A stretch of 64,000 nt of DNA. It comes from Clavelina lepadiformis (taxonomy: Eukaryota > Chordata > Ascidiacea > Aplousobranchia > Clavelinidae). The position numbers and the translations under genes are program-made. Under the pieces are notes generated by a model, which searched no databases, was not told where the DNA came from, and worked only from the letters and a program-made list of their open reading frames with translations. The stretch is from NCBI RefSeq assembly GCF_947623445.1, contig NC_135245.1:14329501-14393500 (forward strand), read 5' to 3'. Of this stretch, positions 29,591-41,885 are shown one piece after another. Each line of letters opens with the position of its first letter. Positions within the stretch are counted from its first letter, which is position 1.

Positions 29591-29605
29591 TCTTACTTTT
29601 TGAAC
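29591..29605 (-). terminator. U1 3' box, class A (representative, unit 22)
   Basis: GTTCAAAAAGTAAGA begins 5 bases after the U1 3' end. It fits the metazoan snRNA 3'-end processing signal GTTT-N0-3-AAA-R-NN-AGA except for one base (GTTC). The Integrator complex uses this signal to form snRNA 3' ends. Every class A unit has it at the same distance. Confidence 0.75.
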
Positions 29606-29609
29606 AATC

Positions 29610-29772
29610 TGGGGAAAGCGCGAACGCAGTCCCCACTAACAGAAATTGTACGACCGAGTTACTCGCATTTGGAGTAATCGCAGGAGTCAGCCGACCCGAT
29701 GTGCAATGGGCAGGCCTCGTCCTGAGCCCACCATCTTCATGATCATGGTGTAGACTCTCGTCAGGTAAGTAT
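29610..29772 (-). ncRNA. U1: U1 snRNA unit 22 (reference unit)
   Basis: Consensus RNA with box A. It is used here as the reference: the 5' end ATACTTACCTG is at 29772-29762, the SL1 loop at 29744-29735, the U1A site at 29707-29701, the Sm site at 29647-29639 and SL4 at 29634-29611. The RNA length of 163 nt is one less than human U1 (164). All four stems can be drawn, with SL3 and SL4 perfectly closed. Confidence 0.97.
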
Positions 29773-29805
29773 GCGTGACGAAACGGATAAACATGCTTTG
29801 ATCTA

Positions 29806-29838
29806 CAAATATTACCTCAATGTTGCCTTGATAGTTTT
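29806..29838 (-). promoter_or_regulatory. candidate U1 proximal sequence element (representative, unit 22)
   Basis: Metazoan snRNA genes are driven by a proximal sequence element about 45-65 bp upstream of the start. Here that interval reads AACATTGAGGTAATATTTG on the minus strand. It is unchanged in nearly every unit and is kept in the diverged orphan at 13320-13340. The element differs between phyla, so the exact bases bound by SNAPc cannot be read off. No TATA box is seen, as expected for a Pol II snRNA gene. Confidence 0.4.
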
Positions 29839-29997
29839 GTCGTTGACGTGACCCTGTTCGATTAACGAAATGCCAATAAGGGTAAGATGGAAATGTTCAA
29901 GTTTCCGCAACCGGAGAGTAGGGAACAACACTTAATCTATCGAATTCGGATCACGGTAAATGTCGAGTTATTGTTTCTTTGAACTTTTTGAACAATC

Positions 29998-30160
29998 TGG
30001 GGAAAGCGCGAACGCAGTCCCCACTAACAGAAATTGTACGACCGAGTTACTCGCATTTGGAGTAATCGCAGGAGTCAGCCGACCCGATGTGCAATGGGCA
30101 GGCCTCGTCCTGAGCCCACCATCTTCATGATCATGGTGTAGACTCTCGTCAGGTAAGTAT
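29998..30160 (-). ncRNA. U1: U1 snRNA unit 23
   Basis: Consensus RNA. Box B. Confidence 0.95.
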
Positions 30161-30386
30161 GCGTGACGAAACGGATAAACATGCTTGGATCTACAAATAT
30201 TACCTCAATGTTGCCTTGATAGTTTTGTCGTTGACGTGACCCTGTTCCATTAACGAAATGCCAATAAGGGTAAGATGGAAAATGTTCGAGTTTCCGCAAG
30301 CGGAGAGTAGGGAACAACACTTAATCTATCGACTTCGGGTCACGGCAAATGTGGAGTTACTGTTTCAACTTACTTTTTGAACAATC

Positions 30387-30549
30387 TGGGGAAAGCGCGA
30401 ACGCAGTCCCCACTAACAGAAATTGTACGACCGAGTTACTCGCATTTGGAGTAATCGCAGGAATCAGCCGACCCGATGTGCAATGGGCAGGCCTCGTCCT
30501 GAGCCCACCATCTTCATGATCATTGTGTAGACTCTCGTCAGGTAAGTAT
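30387..30549 (-). ncRNA. U1: U1 snRNA unit 24
   Basis: C26A, C87U. Box A'. Confidence 0.94.
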
Positions 30550-30774
30550 GCGTGACGAAACGGATAAACATGCTTTGATCTACAAATATTACCTCAATGT
30601 TGCCTTGATAGTTTTGTCGTTGACGTGACCCTGTTCGATTAACGAAATGCCAATAAAGGCAAGATGGAAATGTTCGAGTTTCCGCAACCGGAGAGTAGGG
30701 AACAACACTTAATCTATCGACTTCGGGTGACGGCAAATGTGGAGTTACCGTTTCATCTTACTTTTTGAACAATC

Positions 30775-30937
30775 TGGGGAAAGCGCGAACGCAGTCCCCA
30801 CTAACAGAAATTGTACGACCGAGTTACTCGCATTTGGAGTAATCGCAGGAGTCAGCCGACCCGATGTGCAATGGGCAGGCCTCGTCCTGAGCCCACCATC
30901 TTCATGATCATGGTGTAGACTCTCGTCAGGTAAGTAT
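30775..30937 (-). ncRNA. U1: U1 snRNA unit 25
   Basis: Consensus RNA. Box A. Confidence 0.96.
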
Positions 30938-31163
30938 GCGTGACGAAACGGATAAACATGCTTGGATCTACAAATATTACCTCAATGTTGCCTTGATAGT
31001 TTTGTCGTTGACGTGACCCTGTTCCATTAACGAAATGCCAATAAGGGTAAGATGGAAAATGTTCGAGTTTCCGCAAGCGGAGAGTAGGGAACAACACTTA
31101 ATCTATCGACTTCGGGTCACGGCAAATGTGGAGTTACTGTTTCAACTTACTTTTTGAACAATC

Positions 31164-31326
31164 TGGGGAAAGCGCGAACGCAGTCCCCACTAACAGAAAT
31201 TGTACGACCGAGTTACTCGCATTTGGAGTAATCGCAGGAATCAGCCGACCCGATGTGCAATGGGCAGGCCTCGTCCTGAGCCCACCATCTTCATGATCAT
31301 TGTGTAGACTCTCGTCAGGTAAGTAT
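31164..31326 (-). ncRNA. U1: U1 snRNA unit 26
   Basis: C26A, C87U. Box A'. Confidence 0.94.
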
Positions 31327-31551
31327 GCGTGACGAAACGGATAAACATGCTTTGATCTACAAATATTACCTCAATGTTGCCTTGATAGTTTTGTCGTTGA
31401 CGTGACCCTGTTCGATTAACGAAATGCCAATAAGGGCAAGATGGAAATGTTCGAGTTTCCGCAACCGGAGAGTAGGGAACAACACTTAATCTATCGACTT
31501 CGGGTGACGGCAAATGTGGAGTTACCGTTTCATCTTACTTTTTGAACAATC

Positions 31552-31714
31552 TGGGGAAAGCGCGAACGCAGTCCCCACTAACAGAAATTGTACGACCGAG
31601 TTACTCGCATTTGGAGTAATCGCAGGAGTCAGCCGACCCGATGTGCAATGGACAGGCCTCGTCCTGAGCCCACCATCTTCATGATCATGGTGTAGACTCT
31701 CGTCAGGTAAGTAT
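31552..31714 (-). ncRNA. U1: U1 snRNA unit 27
   Basis: C63U. Box A. Confidence 0.95.
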
Positions 31715-31939
31715 GCGTGACGAAACGGATAAACATGCTTTGATCCACAAATATTACCTCAATGTTGCCTTGATAGTTTTGTCGTTGACGTGACCCTGTT
31801 CGATTAACGAAATGCCAATAAGGGTAAGATGGAAATGTTCAAGTTTCCGCAACCGGAGAGTAGGGAACAACACTTAATCTATCGAATTCGGATCACGGTA
31901 AATGTCGAGTTATTGTTTCTTTGAACTTTTTGAACAATC

Positions 31940-32102
31940 TGGGGAAAGCGCGAACGCAGTCCCCACTAACAGAAATCGTACGACCGAGTTACTCGCATTT
32001 GGAGTAATCGCAGGAATCAGCCGACCCGATGTGCAATGGGCAGGCCTCGTCCTGAGCCCACCATCTTCATGATCATTGTGTAGACTCTCGTCAGGTAAGT
32101 AT
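31940..32102 (-). ncRNA. U1: U1 snRNA unit 28
   Basis: C26A, C87U and a private A126G at the first base of the Sm site. Box B. Confidence 0.93.
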
Positions 32103-32327
32103 GCGTGACGAAACGGATAAACATGCTTTGATCTACAAATATTACCTCAATGTTGCCTTGATAGTTTTGTCGTTGACGTGACCCTGTTCGATTAACGAAA
32201 TGCCAATAAGGGCAAGATGGAAATGTTCGAGTTTCCGCAACCGGAGAGTAGGGAACAACACTTAATCTATCGACTTCGGGTGACGGCAAATGTGGAGTTA
32301 CCGTTTCATCTTACTTTTTGAACAATC

Positions 32328-32490
32328 TGGGGAAAGCGCGAACGCAGTCCCCACTAACAGAAATTGTACGACCGAGTTACTCGCATTTGGAGTAATCGCA
32401 GGAGTCAGCCGACCCGATGTGCAATGGACAGGCCTCGTCCTGAGCCCACCATCTTCATGATCATGGTGTAGACTCTCGTCAGGTAAGTAT
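32328..32490 (-). ncRNA. U1: U1 snRNA unit 29
   Basis: C63U. Box A. Confidence 0.95.
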
Positions 32491-32716
32491 GCGTGACGAA
32501 ACGGATAAACATGCTTTGATCCACAAATATTACCTCAATGTTGCCTTGATAGTTTTGTCGTTGACGTGACCCTGTTCGATTAACGAAATGCCAATAAGGG
32601 TAAGATGGAAAATGTTCGACTTTTCGCAACCGGAGAGTAGGGAACAACACTTAATCTATCGACTTCGGGTCACGGCAAATGTGGAGTTACCGTTTCATCT
32701 TACTTTTTGAACAATC

Positions 32717-32879
32717 TGGGGAAAGCGCGAACGCAGTCCCCACTAACAGAAATTGTACGACCGAGTTACTCGCATTTGGAGTAATCGCAGGAGTCAGCCG
32801 ACCCGATGTGCAATGGGCAGGCCTCGTCCTGAGCCCACCATCTTCATGATCATGGTGTAGACTCTCGTCAGGTAAGTAT
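32717..32879 (-). ncRNA. U1: U1 snRNA unit 30
   Basis: Consensus RNA. Box A. Confidence 0.96.
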
Positions 32880-33105
32880 GCGTGACGAAACGGATAAACA
32901 TGCTTGGATCTACAAATATTACCTCAATGTTGCCTTGATAGTTTTGTCGTTGACGTGACCCTGTTCCATTAACGAAATGCCAATAAGGGTAAGATGGAAA
33001 ATGTTCGAGTTTCCGCAAGCGGAGAGTAGGGAACAACACTTAATCTATCGACTTCGGGTCACGGCAAATGTGGAGTTACTGTTTCAACTTACTTTTTGAA
33101 CAATC

Positions 33106-33268
33106 TGGGGAAAGCGCGAACGCAGTCCCCACTAACAGAAATTGTACGACCGAGTTACTCGCATTTGGAGTAATCGCAGGAATCAGCCGACCCGATGTGC
33201 AATGGGCAGGCCTCGTCCTGAGCCCACCATCTTCATGATCATTGTGTAGACTCTCGTCAGGTAAGTAT
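33106..33268 (-). ncRNA. U1: U1 snRNA unit 31
   Basis: C26A, C87U. Box A'. First unit of the 9947-bp block; its partner is unit 57, which shares the private spacer change atctaacgac. Confidence 0.94.
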
Positions 33269-33493
33269 GCGTGACGAAACGGATAAACATGCTTTGATCT
33301 ACAAATATTACCTCAATGTTGCCTTGATAGTTTTGTCGTTGACGTGACCCTGTTCGATTAACGAAATGCCAATAAGGGCAAGATGGAAATGTTCGAGTTT
33401 CCGCAACCGGAGAGTAGGGAACAACACTTAATCTAACGACTTCGGGTGACGGCAAATGTGGAGTTACCGTTTCATCTTACTTTTTGAACAATC

Positions 33494-33656
33494 TGGGGAA
33501 AGCGCGAACGCAGTCCCCACTAACAGAAATTGTACGACCGAGTTACTCGCATTTGGAGTAATCGCAGGAGTCAGCCGACCCGATGTGCAATGGACAGGCC
33601 TCGTCCTGAGCCCACCATCTTCATGATCATGGTGTAGACTCTCGTCAGGTAAGTAT
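33494..33656 (-). ncRNA. U1: U1 snRNA unit 32
   Basis: C63U. Box A. Partner 58. Confidence 0.95.
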
Positions 33657-33882
33657 GCGTGACGAAACGGATAAACATGCTTTGATCTACAAATATTACC
33701 TCAATGTTGCCTTGATAGTTTTGTCGTTGACGTGACCCTGTTCGATTAACGAAATGCCAATAAGGGTAAGATGGAAAATGTTCGAGTTTCCGCAACCGGA
33801 GAGTAGGGAACAACACTTAATCTATCGACTTCGGGTCACGGTAAATGTGGAGTTACCGTTTCATCTTACTTTTTGAACAATC

Positions 33883-34045
33883 TGGGGAAAGCGCGAACGC
33901 AGTCCCCACTAACAGAAATTGTACGACCGAGTTACTCGCATTTGGAGTAATCGCAGGAGTCAGCCGACCCGATGTGCAATGGGCAGGCCTCGTCCTGAGC
34001 CCACCATCTTCATGATCATGGTGTAGACTCTCGTCAGGTAAGTAT
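33883..34045 (-). ncRNA. U1: U1 snRNA unit 33
   Basis: Consensus RNA. Box A. Partner 59, from which it differs by one spacer base (gtgacgctg). Confidence 0.96.
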
Positions 34046-34271
34046 GCGTGACGAAACGGATAAACATGCTTTGATCTACAAATATTACCTCAATGTTGCC
34101 TTGATAGTTTTGTCGTTGACGTGACGCTGTTCGATTAACGAAATGCCAATAAGGGTAAGATGGAAAATGTTCGACTTTTCGCAACCGGAGAGTAGGGAAC
34201 AACACTTAATCTATCGACTTCGGGTCACGGCAAATGTGGAGTTACTGTTTCAACTTACTTTTTGAACAATC

Positions 34272-34434
34272 TGGGGAAAGCGCGAACGCAGTCCCCACTA
34301 ACAGAAATTGTACGACCGAGTTACTCGCATTTGGAGTAATCGCAGGAATCAGCCGACCCGATGTGCAATGGGCAGGCCTCGTCCTGAGCCCACCATCTTC
34401 ATGATCATTGTGTAGACTCTCGTCAGGTAAGTAT
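34272..34434 (-). ncRNA. U1: U1 snRNA unit 34
   Basis: C26A, C87U. Box A'. Partner 60. Confidence 0.94.
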
Positions 34435-34659
34435 GCGTGACGAAACGGATAAACATGCTTTGATCTACAAATATTACCTCAATGTTGCCTTGATAGTTTT
34501 GTCGTTGACGTGACCCTGTTCGATTAACGAAATGCCAATAAGGGCAAGATGGAAATGTTCGAGTTTCCGCAACCGGAGAGTAGGGAACAACACTTAATCT
34601 ATCGACTTCGGGTGACGGCAAATGTGGAGTTACCGTTTCATCTTACTTTTTGAACAATC

Positions 34660-34822
34660 TGGGGAAAGCGCGAACGCAGTCCCCACTAACAGAAATTGTA
34701 CGACCGAGTTACTCGCATTTGGAGTAATCGCAGGAGTCAGCCGACCCGATGTGCAATGGACAGGCCTCGTCCTGAGCCCACCATCTTCATGATCATGGTG
34801 TAGACTCTCGTCAGGTAAGTAT
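34660..34822 (-). ncRNA. U1: U1 snRNA unit 35
   Basis: C63U. Box A. Partner 61. Confidence 0.95.
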
Positions 34823-35048
34823 GCGTGACGAAACGGATAAACATGCTTTGATCCACAAATATTACCTCAATGTTGCCTTGATAGTTTTGTCGTTGACGTG
34901 ACCCTGTTCGATTAACGAAATGCCAATAAGGGTAAGATGGAAAATGTTCGACTTTTCGCAACCGGAGAGTAGGGAACAACACTTAATCTATCGACTTCGG
35001 GTCACGGCAAATGTGGAGTTACCGTTTCATCTTACTTTTTGAACAATC

Positions 35049-35211
35049 TGGGGAAAGCGCGAACGCAGTCCCCACTAACAGAAATTGTACGACCGAGTTA
35101 CTCGCATTTGGAGTAATCGCTGGAGTCAGCCCACCCGATGTGCAATGGGCAGGCCTCGCCCTGAGCCCACCATCTTCATGATCATGGTGTAGACTCTCGT
35201 CAGGTAAGTAT
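35049..35211 (-). ncRNA. U1: U1 snRNA unit 36
   Basis: A53G, C80G, U91A. Box A. Partner 62. Confidence 0.94.
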
Positions 35212-35437
35212 GCGTGACGAAACGGATAAACATGCTTTGATCTACAAATATTACCTCAATGTTGCCTTGATAGTTTTGTCGTTGACGTGACCCTGTTCGA
35301 TTAACGAAATGCCAATAAGGGTAAGATGGAAAATGTTCGAGTTTCAGCAACCGAAGAGTAGGGAACAACACTTAATCTATCGACTTCGGGTCACGGCAAA
35401 TGTGGAGTTACTGTTTCATCTTACTTTTTGAACAATC

Positions 35438-35600
35438 TGGGGAAAGCGCGAACGCAGTCCCCACTAACAGAAAATGTACGACCGAGTTACTCGCATTTGG
35501 AGTAATCGCAGGAGTCAGCCGACCCGATGTGCAATGGGCAGGCCTCGTCCTGAGCCCACCATCTTCATGATCATGGTGTAGACTCTCGTCAGGTAAGTAT
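35438..35600 (-). ncRNA. U1: U1 snRNA unit 37
   Basis: A127U changes the Sm site AAUUUCUGU to AUUUUCUGU. Box A. Partner 63. Confidence 0.93.
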
Positions 35601-35826
35601 GCGTGACGAAACGGATAAACATGCTTTGATCTACAAATATTACCTCAATGTTGCCTTGATAGTTTTGTCGTTGACGTGACCCTGTTCGATTAACGAAATG
35701 CCAATAAGGGTAAGATGGAAAATGTTCGAGTTTCCGCAACCGGAGAGTAGGGAACAACACTTAATCTATCGACTTCGGGTCACGGTAAATGTGGAGTTAC
35801 CGTTTCATCTTACTTTTTGAACAATC

Positions 35827-35989
35827 TGGGGAAAGCGCGAACGCAGTCCCCACTAACAGAAATTGTACGACCGAGTTACTCGCATTTGGAGTAATCGCAG
35901 GAGTCAGCCGACCCGATGTGCAATGGGCAGGCCTCGTCCTGAGCCCACCATCTTCATGATCATGGTGTAGACTCTCGTCAGGTAAGTAT
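35827..35989 (-). ncRNA. U1: U1 snRNA unit 38
   Basis: Consensus RNA. Box A. Partner 64. Confidence 0.96.
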
Positions 35990-36214
35990 GCGTGACGAAA
36001 CGGATAAACATGCTTTGATCTACAAATATTACCTCAATGTTGCCTTGATAGTTTTGTCGTTGACGTGACCCTGTTCGATTAACGAAATGCCAATAAGGGT
36101 AAGATGGAAATGTTCAAGTTTCCGCAACCGGAGAGTAGGGAACAACACTTAATCTATCGAATTCGGATCACGGTAAATGTCGAGTTATTGTTTCTTTGAA
36201 CTTTTTGAACAATC

Positions 36215-36377
36215 TGGGGAAAGCGCGAACGCAGTCCCCACTAACAGAAATTGTACGACCGAGTTACTCGCATTTGGAGTAATCGCAGGAGTCAGCCGAC
36301 CCGATGTGCAATGGGCAGGCCTCGTCCTGAGCCCACCATCTTCATGATCATGGTGTAGACTCTCGTCAGGTAAGTAT
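36215..36377 (-). ncRNA. U1: U1 snRNA unit 39
   Basis: Consensus RNA. Box B. Partner 65. Confidence 0.95.
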
Positions 36378-36603
36378 GCGTGACGAAACGGATAAACATG
36401 CTTGGATCTACAAATATTACCTCAATGTTGCCTTGATAGTTTTGTCGTTGACGTGACCCTGTTCCATTAACGAAATGCCAATAAGGGTAAGATGGAAAAT
36501 GTTCGAGTTTCCGCAAGCGGAGAGTAGGGAACAACACTTAATCTATCGACTTCGGGTCACGGCAAATGTGGAGTTACTGTTTCAACTTACTTTTTGAACA
36601 ATC

Positions 36604-36766
36604 TGGGGAAAGCGCGAACGCAGTCCCCACTAACAGAAATTGTACGACCGAGTTACTCGCATTTGGAGTAATCGCAGGAATCAGCCGACCCGATGTGCAA
36701 TGGGCAGGCCTCGTCCTGAGCCCACCATCTTCATGATCATTGTGTAGACTCTCGTCAGGTAAGTTT
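36604..36766 (-). ncRNA. U1: U1 snRNA unit 40
   Basis: U2A changes the 5' end to AAACTTACCTG, next to the splice-site pairing bases. Also C26A, C87U. Box A'. Partner 66 shares all three. Confidence 0.92.
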
Positions 36767-36991
36767 GCGTGACGAAACGGATAAACATGCTTTGATCTAC
36801 AAATATTACCTCAATGTTGCCTTGATAGTTTTGTCGTTGACGTGACCCTGTTCGATTAACGAAATGCCAATAAGGGCAAGATGGAAATGTTCGAGTTTCC
36901 GCAACCGGAGAGTAGGGAACAACACTTAATCTATCGACTTCGGGTGACGGCAAATGTGGAGTTACCGTTTCATCTTACTTTTTGAACAATC

Positions 36992-37154
36992 TGGGGAAAG
37001 CGCGAACGCAGTCCCCACTAACAGAAATTGTACGACCGAGTTACTCGCATTTGGAGTAATCGCAGGAGTCAGCCGACCCGATGTGCAATGGACAGGCCTC
37101 GTCCTGAGCCCACCATCTTCATGATCATGGTGTAGACTCTCGTCAGGTAAGTAT
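36992..37154 (-). ncRNA. U1: U1 snRNA unit 41
   Basis: C63U. Box A. Partner 67. Confidence 0.95.
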
Positions 37155-37379
37155 GCGTGACGAAACGGATAAACATGCTTTGATCCACAAATATTACCTC
37201 AATGTTGCCTTGATAGTTTTGTCGTTGACGTGACCCTGTTCGATTAACGAAATGCCAATAAGGGTAAGATGGAAATGTTCAAGTTTCCGCAACCGGAGAG
37301 TAGGGAACAACACCTAATCTATCGAATTCGGATCACGGTAAATGTCGAGTTATTGTTTCTTTGAACTTTTTGAACAATC

Positions 37380-37542
37380 TGGGGAAAGCGCGAACGCAGT
37401 CCCCACTAACAGAAATTGTACGACCGAGTTACTCGCATTTGGAGTAATCGCAGGAATCAGCCGACCCGATGTGCAATGGGCAGGCCTCGTCCTGAGCCCA
37501 CCATCTTCATGATCATGGTGTAGACTCTCGTCAGGTAAGTAT
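37380..37542 (-). ncRNA. U1: U1 snRNA unit 42
   Basis: C87U only. Box B. Partner 68. Confidence 0.95.
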
Positions 37543-37767
37543 GCGTGACGAAACGGATAAACATGCTTTGATCTACAAATATTACCTCAATGTTGCCTTG
37601 ATAGTTTTGTCGTTGACGTGACCCTGTTCGATTAACGAAATGCCAATAAGGGCAAGATGGAAATGTTCGAGTTTCCGCAACCGGAGAGTAGGGAACAACA
37701 CTTAATCTATCGACTTCGGGTGACGGCAAATGTGGAGTTACCGTTTCATCTTACTTTTTGAACAATC

Positions 37768-37930
37768 TGGGGAAAGCGCGAACGCAGTCCCCACTAACAG
37801 AAATTGTACGACCGAGTTACTCGCATTTGGAGTAATCGCAGGAGTCAGCCGACCCGATGTGCAATGGGCAGGCCTCGTCCTGAGCCCACCATCTTCATGA
37901 TCATGGTGTAGACTCTCGTCAGGTAAGTAT
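37768..37930 (-). ncRNA. U1: U1 snRNA unit 43
   Basis: Consensus RNA. Box A. Partner 69. Confidence 0.96.
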
Positions 37931-38156
37931 GCGTGACGAAACGGATAAACATGCTTGGATCTACAAATATTACCTCAATGTTGCCTTGATAGTTTTGTCG
38001 TTGACGTGACCCTGTTCCATTAACGAAATGCCAATAAGGGTAAGATGGAAAATGTTCGAGTTTCCGCAAGCGGAGAGTAGGGAACAACACTTAATCTATC
38101 GACTTCGGGTCACGGCAAATGTGGAGTTACTGTTTCAACTTACTTTTTGAACAATC

Positions 38157-38289
38157 TGGGGAAAGCGCGAACGCAGTCCCCACTAACAGAAATTGTACGA
38201 CCGAGTTACTCGCATTTGGAGTAATCGCAGGAATCAGCCGACCCGATGTGCAATGGGCAGGCCTCGTCCTGAGCCCACCATCTTCATGA
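38157..38289 (-). pseudogene. U1: U1 snRNA unit 44, 5' end deleted
   Basis: RNA bases 1-30 and most of the upstream spacer are missing (about 158 bp). The SL1 sequence tcttcatga runs directly into spacer gtttcagcaac at 38288-38290. It lacks the splice-site recognition sequence and the promoter, so it is a dead copy. It is the same junction as in unit 70. Confidence 0.95.
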
Positions 38290-38386
38290 GTTTCAGCAAC
38301 CGAAGAGTAGGGAACAACACTTAATCTATCGACTTCGGGTCACGGCAAATGTGGAGTTACTGTTTCATCTTACTTTTTGAACAATC

Positions 38387-38549
38387 TGGGGAAAGCGCGA
38401 ACGCAGTCCCCACTAACAGAAAATGTACGACCGAGTTACTCGCATTTGGAGTAATCGCAGGAGTCAGCCGACCAGATGTGCAATGGGCAGGCCTCGTCCT
38501 GATCCCACCATCTTCATGATCATGGTGTAGACTCTCGTCAGGTAAGTAT
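38387..38549 (-). ncRNA. U1: U1 snRNA unit 45
   Basis: C47A (loses the pair with G16), G76U, A127U in the Sm site. Box A. Partner 71. Confidence 0.92.
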
Positions 38550-38775
38550 GCGTGACGAAACGGATAAACATGCTTTGATCTACAAATATTACCTCAATGT
38601 TGCCTTGATAGTTTTGTCGTTGACGTGACCCTGTTCGATTAACGAAATGCCAATAAGGGTAAGATGGAAAATGTTCGAGTTTCCGAAACCGGAGAGTAGG
38701 GAACAACACTTAATCTATCGACTTCGGGTCACGGTAAATGTGGAGTTACCGTTTCATCTTACTTTTTGAACAATC

Positions 38776-38938
38776 TGGGGAAAGCGCGAACGCAGTCCCC
38801 ACTAACAGAAATTGTACGACCGAGTTACTCGCATTTGGAGTAATCGCAGGAGTCAGCCCACCCGATGTGCAATGGGCAGGCCTCGTCCTGAGCCCACCAT
38901 CTTCATGATCATGGTGTAGACTCTCGTCAGGTAAGTAT
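38776..38938 (-). ncRNA. U1: U1 snRNA unit 46
   Basis: C80G without A53G. Box A. Partner 72. Confidence 0.95.
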
Positions 38939-39163
38939 GCGTGACGAAACGGATAAACATGCTTTGATCTACAAATATTACCTCAATGTTGCCTTGATAG
39001 TTTTGTCGTTGACGTGACCCTGTTCGATTAACGAAATGCCAATAAGGGTAAGATGGAAATGTTCAAGTTTCCGCAACCGGAGAGTAGGGAACAACACTTA
39101 ATCTATCGAATTCGGATCACGGTAAATGTCGAGTTATTGTTTCTTTGAACTTTTTGAACAATC

Positions 39164-39326
39164 TGGGGAAAGCGCGAACGCAGTCCCCACTAACAGAAAT
39201 TGTACGACCGAGTTACTCGCATTTGGAGTAATCGCAGGAGTCAGCCGACCCGATGTGCAATGGGCAGGCCTCGTCCTGAGCCCACCATCTTCATGATCAT
39301 GGTGTAGACTCTCGTCAGGTAAGTAT
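39164..39326 (-). ncRNA. U1: U1 snRNA unit 47
   Basis: Consensus RNA. Box B. Partner 73. Confidence 0.95.
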
Positions 39327-39552
39327 GCGTGACGAAACGGATAAACATGCTTGGATCTACAAATATTACCTCAATGTTGCCTTGATAGTTTTGTCGTTGA
39401 CGTGACCCTGTTCCATTAACGAAATGCCAATAAGGGTAAGATGGAAAATGTTCGAGTTTCCGCAAGCGGAGAGTAGGGAACAACACTTAATCTATCGACT
39501 TCGGGTCACGGCAAATGTGGAGTTACTGTTTCAACTTACTTTTTGAACAATC

Positions 39553-39715
39553 TGGGGAAAGCGCGAACGCAGTCCCCACTAACAGAAATTGTACGACCGA
39601 GTTACTCGCATTTGGAGTAATCGCAGGAATCAGCCGACCCGATGTGCAATGGGCAGGCCTCGTCCTGAGCCCACCATCTTCATGATCATTGTGTAGACTC
39701 TCGTCAGGTAAGTAT
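39553..39715 (-). ncRNA. U1: U1 snRNA unit 48
   Basis: C26A, C87U. Box A'. Partner 74. Confidence 0.94.
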
Positions 39716-39940
39716 GCGTGACGAAACGGATAAACATGCTTTGATCTACAAATATTACCTCAATGTTGCCTTGATAGTTTTGTCGTTGACGTGACCCTGT
39801 TCGATTAACGAAATGCCAATAAGGGCAAGATGGAAATGTTCGAGTTTCCGCAACCGGAGAGTAGGGAACAACACTTAATCTATCGACTTCGGGTGACGGC
39901 AAATGTGGAGTTACCGTTTCATCTTACTTTTTGAACAATC

Positions 39941-40103
39941 TGGGGAAAGCGCGAACGCAGTCCCCACTAACAGAAATTGTACGACCGAGTTACTCGCATT
40001 TGGAGTAATCGCAGGAGTCAGCCGACCCGATGTGCAATGGACAGGCCTCGTCCTGAGCCCACCATCTTCATGATCATGGTGTAGACTCTCGTCAGGTAAG
40101 TAT
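39941..40103 (-). ncRNA. U1: U1 snRNA unit 49
   Basis: C63U. Box A. Partner 75. Confidence 0.95.
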
Positions 40104-40329
40104 GCGTGACGAAACGGATAAACATGCTTTGATCCACAAATATTACCTCAATGTTGCCTTGATAGTTTTGTCGTTGACGTGACCCTGTTCGATTAACGAA
40201 ATGCCAATAAGGGTAAGATGGAAAATGTTCGACTTTTCGCAACCGGAGAGTAGGGAACAACACTTAATCTATCGACTTCGGGTCACGGCAAATGTGGAGT
40301 TACCGTTTCATCTTACTTTTTGAACAATC

Positions 40330-40492
40330 TGGGGAAAGCGCGAACGCAGTCCCCACTAACAGAAATTGTACGACCGAGTTACTCGCATTTGGAGTAATCG
40401 CTGGAGTCAGCCCACCCGATGTGCAATGGGCAGGCCTCGCCCTGAGCCCACCATCTTCATGATCATGGTGTAGACTCTCGTCAGGTAAGTAT
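40330..40492 (-). ncRNA. U1: U1 snRNA unit 50
   Basis: A53G, C80G, U91A. Box A. Partner 76. Confidence 0.94.
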
Positions 40493-40718
40493 GCGTGACG
40501 AAACGGATAAACATGCTTTGATCTACAAATATTACCTCAATGTTGCCTTGATAGTTTTGTCGTTGACGTGACCCTGTTCGATTAACGAAATGCCAATAAG
40601 GGTAAGATGGAAAATGTTCGAGTTTCAGCAACCGAAGAGTAGGGAACAACACTTAATCTATCGACTTCGGGTCACGGCAAATGTGGAGTTACTGTTTCAT
40701 CTTACTTTTTGAACAATC

Positions 40719-40881
40719 TGGGGAAAGCGCGAACGCAGTCCCCACTAACAGAAAATGTACGACCGAGTTACTCGCATTTGGAGTAATCGCAGGAGTCAGC
40801 CGACCAGATGTGCAATGGGCAGGCCTCGTCCTGAGCCCACCATCTTCATGATCATGGTGTAGACTCTCGTCAGGTAAGTAT
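40719..40881 (-). ncRNA. U1: U1 snRNA unit 51
   Basis: G76U, A127U. Box A. Partner 77. Confidence 0.93.
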
Positions 40882-41107
40882 GCGTGACGAAACGGATAAA
40901 CATGCTTGGATCTACAAATATTACCTCAATGTTGCCTTGATAGTTTTGTCGTTGACGTGACCCTGTTCGATTAACGAAATGCCAATAAGGGTAAGATGGA
41001 AAATGTTCGAGTTTCCGCAACCGGAGAGTAGGGAACAACACTTAATCTATCGACTTCGGGTCACGGTAAATGTGGAGTTACCGTTTCATCTTACTTTTTG
41101 AACAATC

Positions 41108-41270
41108 TGGGGAAAGCGCGAACGCAGTCCCCACTAACAGAAATTGTACGACCGAGTTACTCGCATTTGGAGTAATCGCAGGAGTCAGCCGACCCGATGT
41201 GCAATGGGCAGGCCTCGTCCTGAGCCCACCATCTTCATGATCATGGTGTAGACTCTCGTCAGGTAAGTAT
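41108..41270 (-). ncRNA. U1: U1 snRNA unit 52
   Basis: Consensus RNA. Box A. Partner 78. Confidence 0.96.
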
Positions 41271-41496
41271 GCGTGACGAAACGGATAAACATGCTTTGAT
41301 CTACAAATATTACCTCAATGTTGCCTTGATAGTTTTGTCGTTGACGTGACCCTGTTCGATTAACCAAATGCCAATAAGGGTAAGATGGAAAATGTTCGAG
41401 TTTCAGCAACCGGAGAGTAGGGAACAACACTTAATCTATCGACTTCGGGTCACGGTAAATCTCGAGTTATTGTTTCTTTGAACTTTTTGAACAATC

Positions 41497-41659
41497 TGGG
41501 GAAAGCGCGAACGCAGTCCCCACTAACAGAAATTGTACGACCGAGTTACTCGCATTTGGAGTAATCGCAGGAGTCAGCCGACCCGATGTGCAATGGACAG
41601 GCCTCGTCCTGAGCCCACCATCTTCATGATCATGGTGTAGACTCTCGTCAGGTAAGTAT
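41497..41659 (-). ncRNA. U1: U1 snRNA unit 53
   Basis: C63U. Box B. Partner 79; last pair of the 9947-bp block. Confidence 0.95.
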
Positions 41660-41885
41660 GCGTGACGAAACGGATAAACATGCTTTGATCCACAAATATT
41701 ACCTCAATGTTGCCTTGATAGTTTTGTCGTTGACGTGACCCTGTTCGATTAACGAAATGCCAATAAGGGTAAGATGGAAAATGTTCGACTTTTCGCAACC
41801 GGAGAGTAGGGAACAACACTTAATCTATCGACTTCGGGTCACGGCAAATGTGGAGTTACCGTTTCATCTTACTTTTTGAACAATC